NCBI RefSeq assembly: GCF_012184415.1
Contig: NZ_VTOX01000014.1
Location: forward strand, 31,145-95,144
DNA: 64,000 nucleotides
Direction: 5' to 3'
Source: Ramlibacter lithotrophicus
GTDB lineage: Bacteria > Pseudomonadota > Gammaproteobacteria > Burkholderiales > Burkholderiaceae_C
Each line of letters opens with the position of its first letter. Within the stretch, counting starts at the first letter, position 1. Positions 63,875 through 64,000 of the stretch are shown piece after piece. The position numbers and the translations under genes were made by a program. The notes under the pieces were generated by a model. It worked only from the letters and a program-made list of their open reading frames with translations. It made no database searches and was not told where the DNA came from.

Positions 63875-64000
63875 TGGGCTGCCCCCGATTCTCCGGACAC
63901 TTCTATTTGCTACACGGCAGCTCCGTGTAGCTCCTCGAATCGTACTGGACTGAGGTACTGAAGCGTCGAGTGACGCCGCCGCGGGTTGTAGAAGCGCTCG
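63875..64000 (-). mobile_element. IS3-family insertion sequence, right end (partial)
   Basis: The terminal inverted repeat begins at 63875 with TGGGCTGCCCCCGATTCTCC, in the TG...CA form of IS3-family ends. The transposase 3' end lies 35 bases inside. The element runs off the right window edge, so its left end and target duplication cannot be seen. Confidence 0.8.
63910..64000 (-). CDS. IS3-family transposase OrfB, C-terminal fragment
   Basis: The last 29 residues of an integrase-core (DDE) transposase: ERFYNPRRRHSTLQYLSP then VRFEELHGAAV and TAG at 63912-63910. The YNPRRRHSTLQYLSP block is the standard OrfB C-terminus. The rest of the gene is outside the window. Confidence 0.88.
   Translation of the reverse strand, partial: ERFYNPRRRHSTLQYLSPVRFEELHGAAV

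Noticed and set aside
63812..63900. Treating the sulfatase-like gene as complete from ATG 63812
   Set aside because: Recognisable family sequence continues upstream of this ATG to the IS junction, and the N-terminal active-site region is missing.

Overview
The window is very GC-rich chromosomal DNA from a betaproteobacterium. It most resembles the Comamonadaceae (Burkholderiales; a Ramlibacter- or Variovorax-like organism). This rests on the gene neighbourhoods (pgk-pyk-fba beside purC/purE/purK/tsaC; fmt-def-LysM-dprA-smg; yajC-secD-secF; glnE/yhdP), the fused indolepyruvate ferredoxin oxidoreductase, the DUF3717/DUF1289 protein and the yybP-ykoY-terC unit. Species assignment is inference. 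No rRNA, tRNA, CRISPR array or prophage was seen.

Layout. 1-3513 (-): 5' part of a filamentous-haemagglutinin-type exoprotein running off the left edge. 4003-4965 (+): glycosyltransferase. 4929-6879 (-): tsaB-rimI-uracil-DNA glycosylase, divergent from dacB-SemiSWEET (6930-8578). 8692-11011: a lipase-like lipoprotein and a convergent GDSL-type lipoprotein that has lost its catalytic residues, separated by a bidirectional terminator. 11075-19770 (-): tsaC, purK, purE, purC, fba, pyk and pgk, interrupted by a + strand thioredoxin-TPR gene. 19844-22915 (-): azlD, azlC, fmt, a BamE-like lipoprotein and def. 23118-26059 (+): LysM protein, dprA, smg. 26091-31976 (-): a DUF1631 protein with a GYQGG repeat tract, then secF, secD, yajC. 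32085-35645 (-): indolepyruvate ferredoxin oxidoreductase. 35811-37440 (-): MliC-like lipoprotein and mltA, with a 38-codon membrane ORF squeezed in at 37439-37555 (+). 37559-45232 (-): response regulator, sensor kinase, nitrilase-type hydrolase and yhdP, translationally coupled at two junctions. 45257-54490 (+): glnE, a complete outer-membrane-factor/MFP/RND efflux operon and a rhombosortase-like protein. 54480-56770 (-): heptose adenylyltransferase, ferritin-like protein, GST. 56912-58892 (+): purB, yaeQ. 58899-59627 (-): two small zinc/cysteine proteins. 59702-61077 (+): Mn2+ riboswitch, terC, 4-TM protein. 61045-62547 (-): M48 peptidase. 62595-63083 (+): moaC. 63096-64000 (-): a phosphoglycerol-transferase/sulfatase gene cut by an IS3-family element that runs off the right edge.

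Functionally this is mostly core genome: purine synthesis, lower glycolysis, tRNA t6A modification, protein export and formyl-Met handling, envelope maintenance, and nitrogen control. The accessory or unusual parts are the TpsA exoprotein, the efflux operon, the two apparently catalytically dead hydrolase/protease homologues, the repeat tract in the DUF1631 protein, several apparently leaderless promoters and the IS insertion at the right edge.
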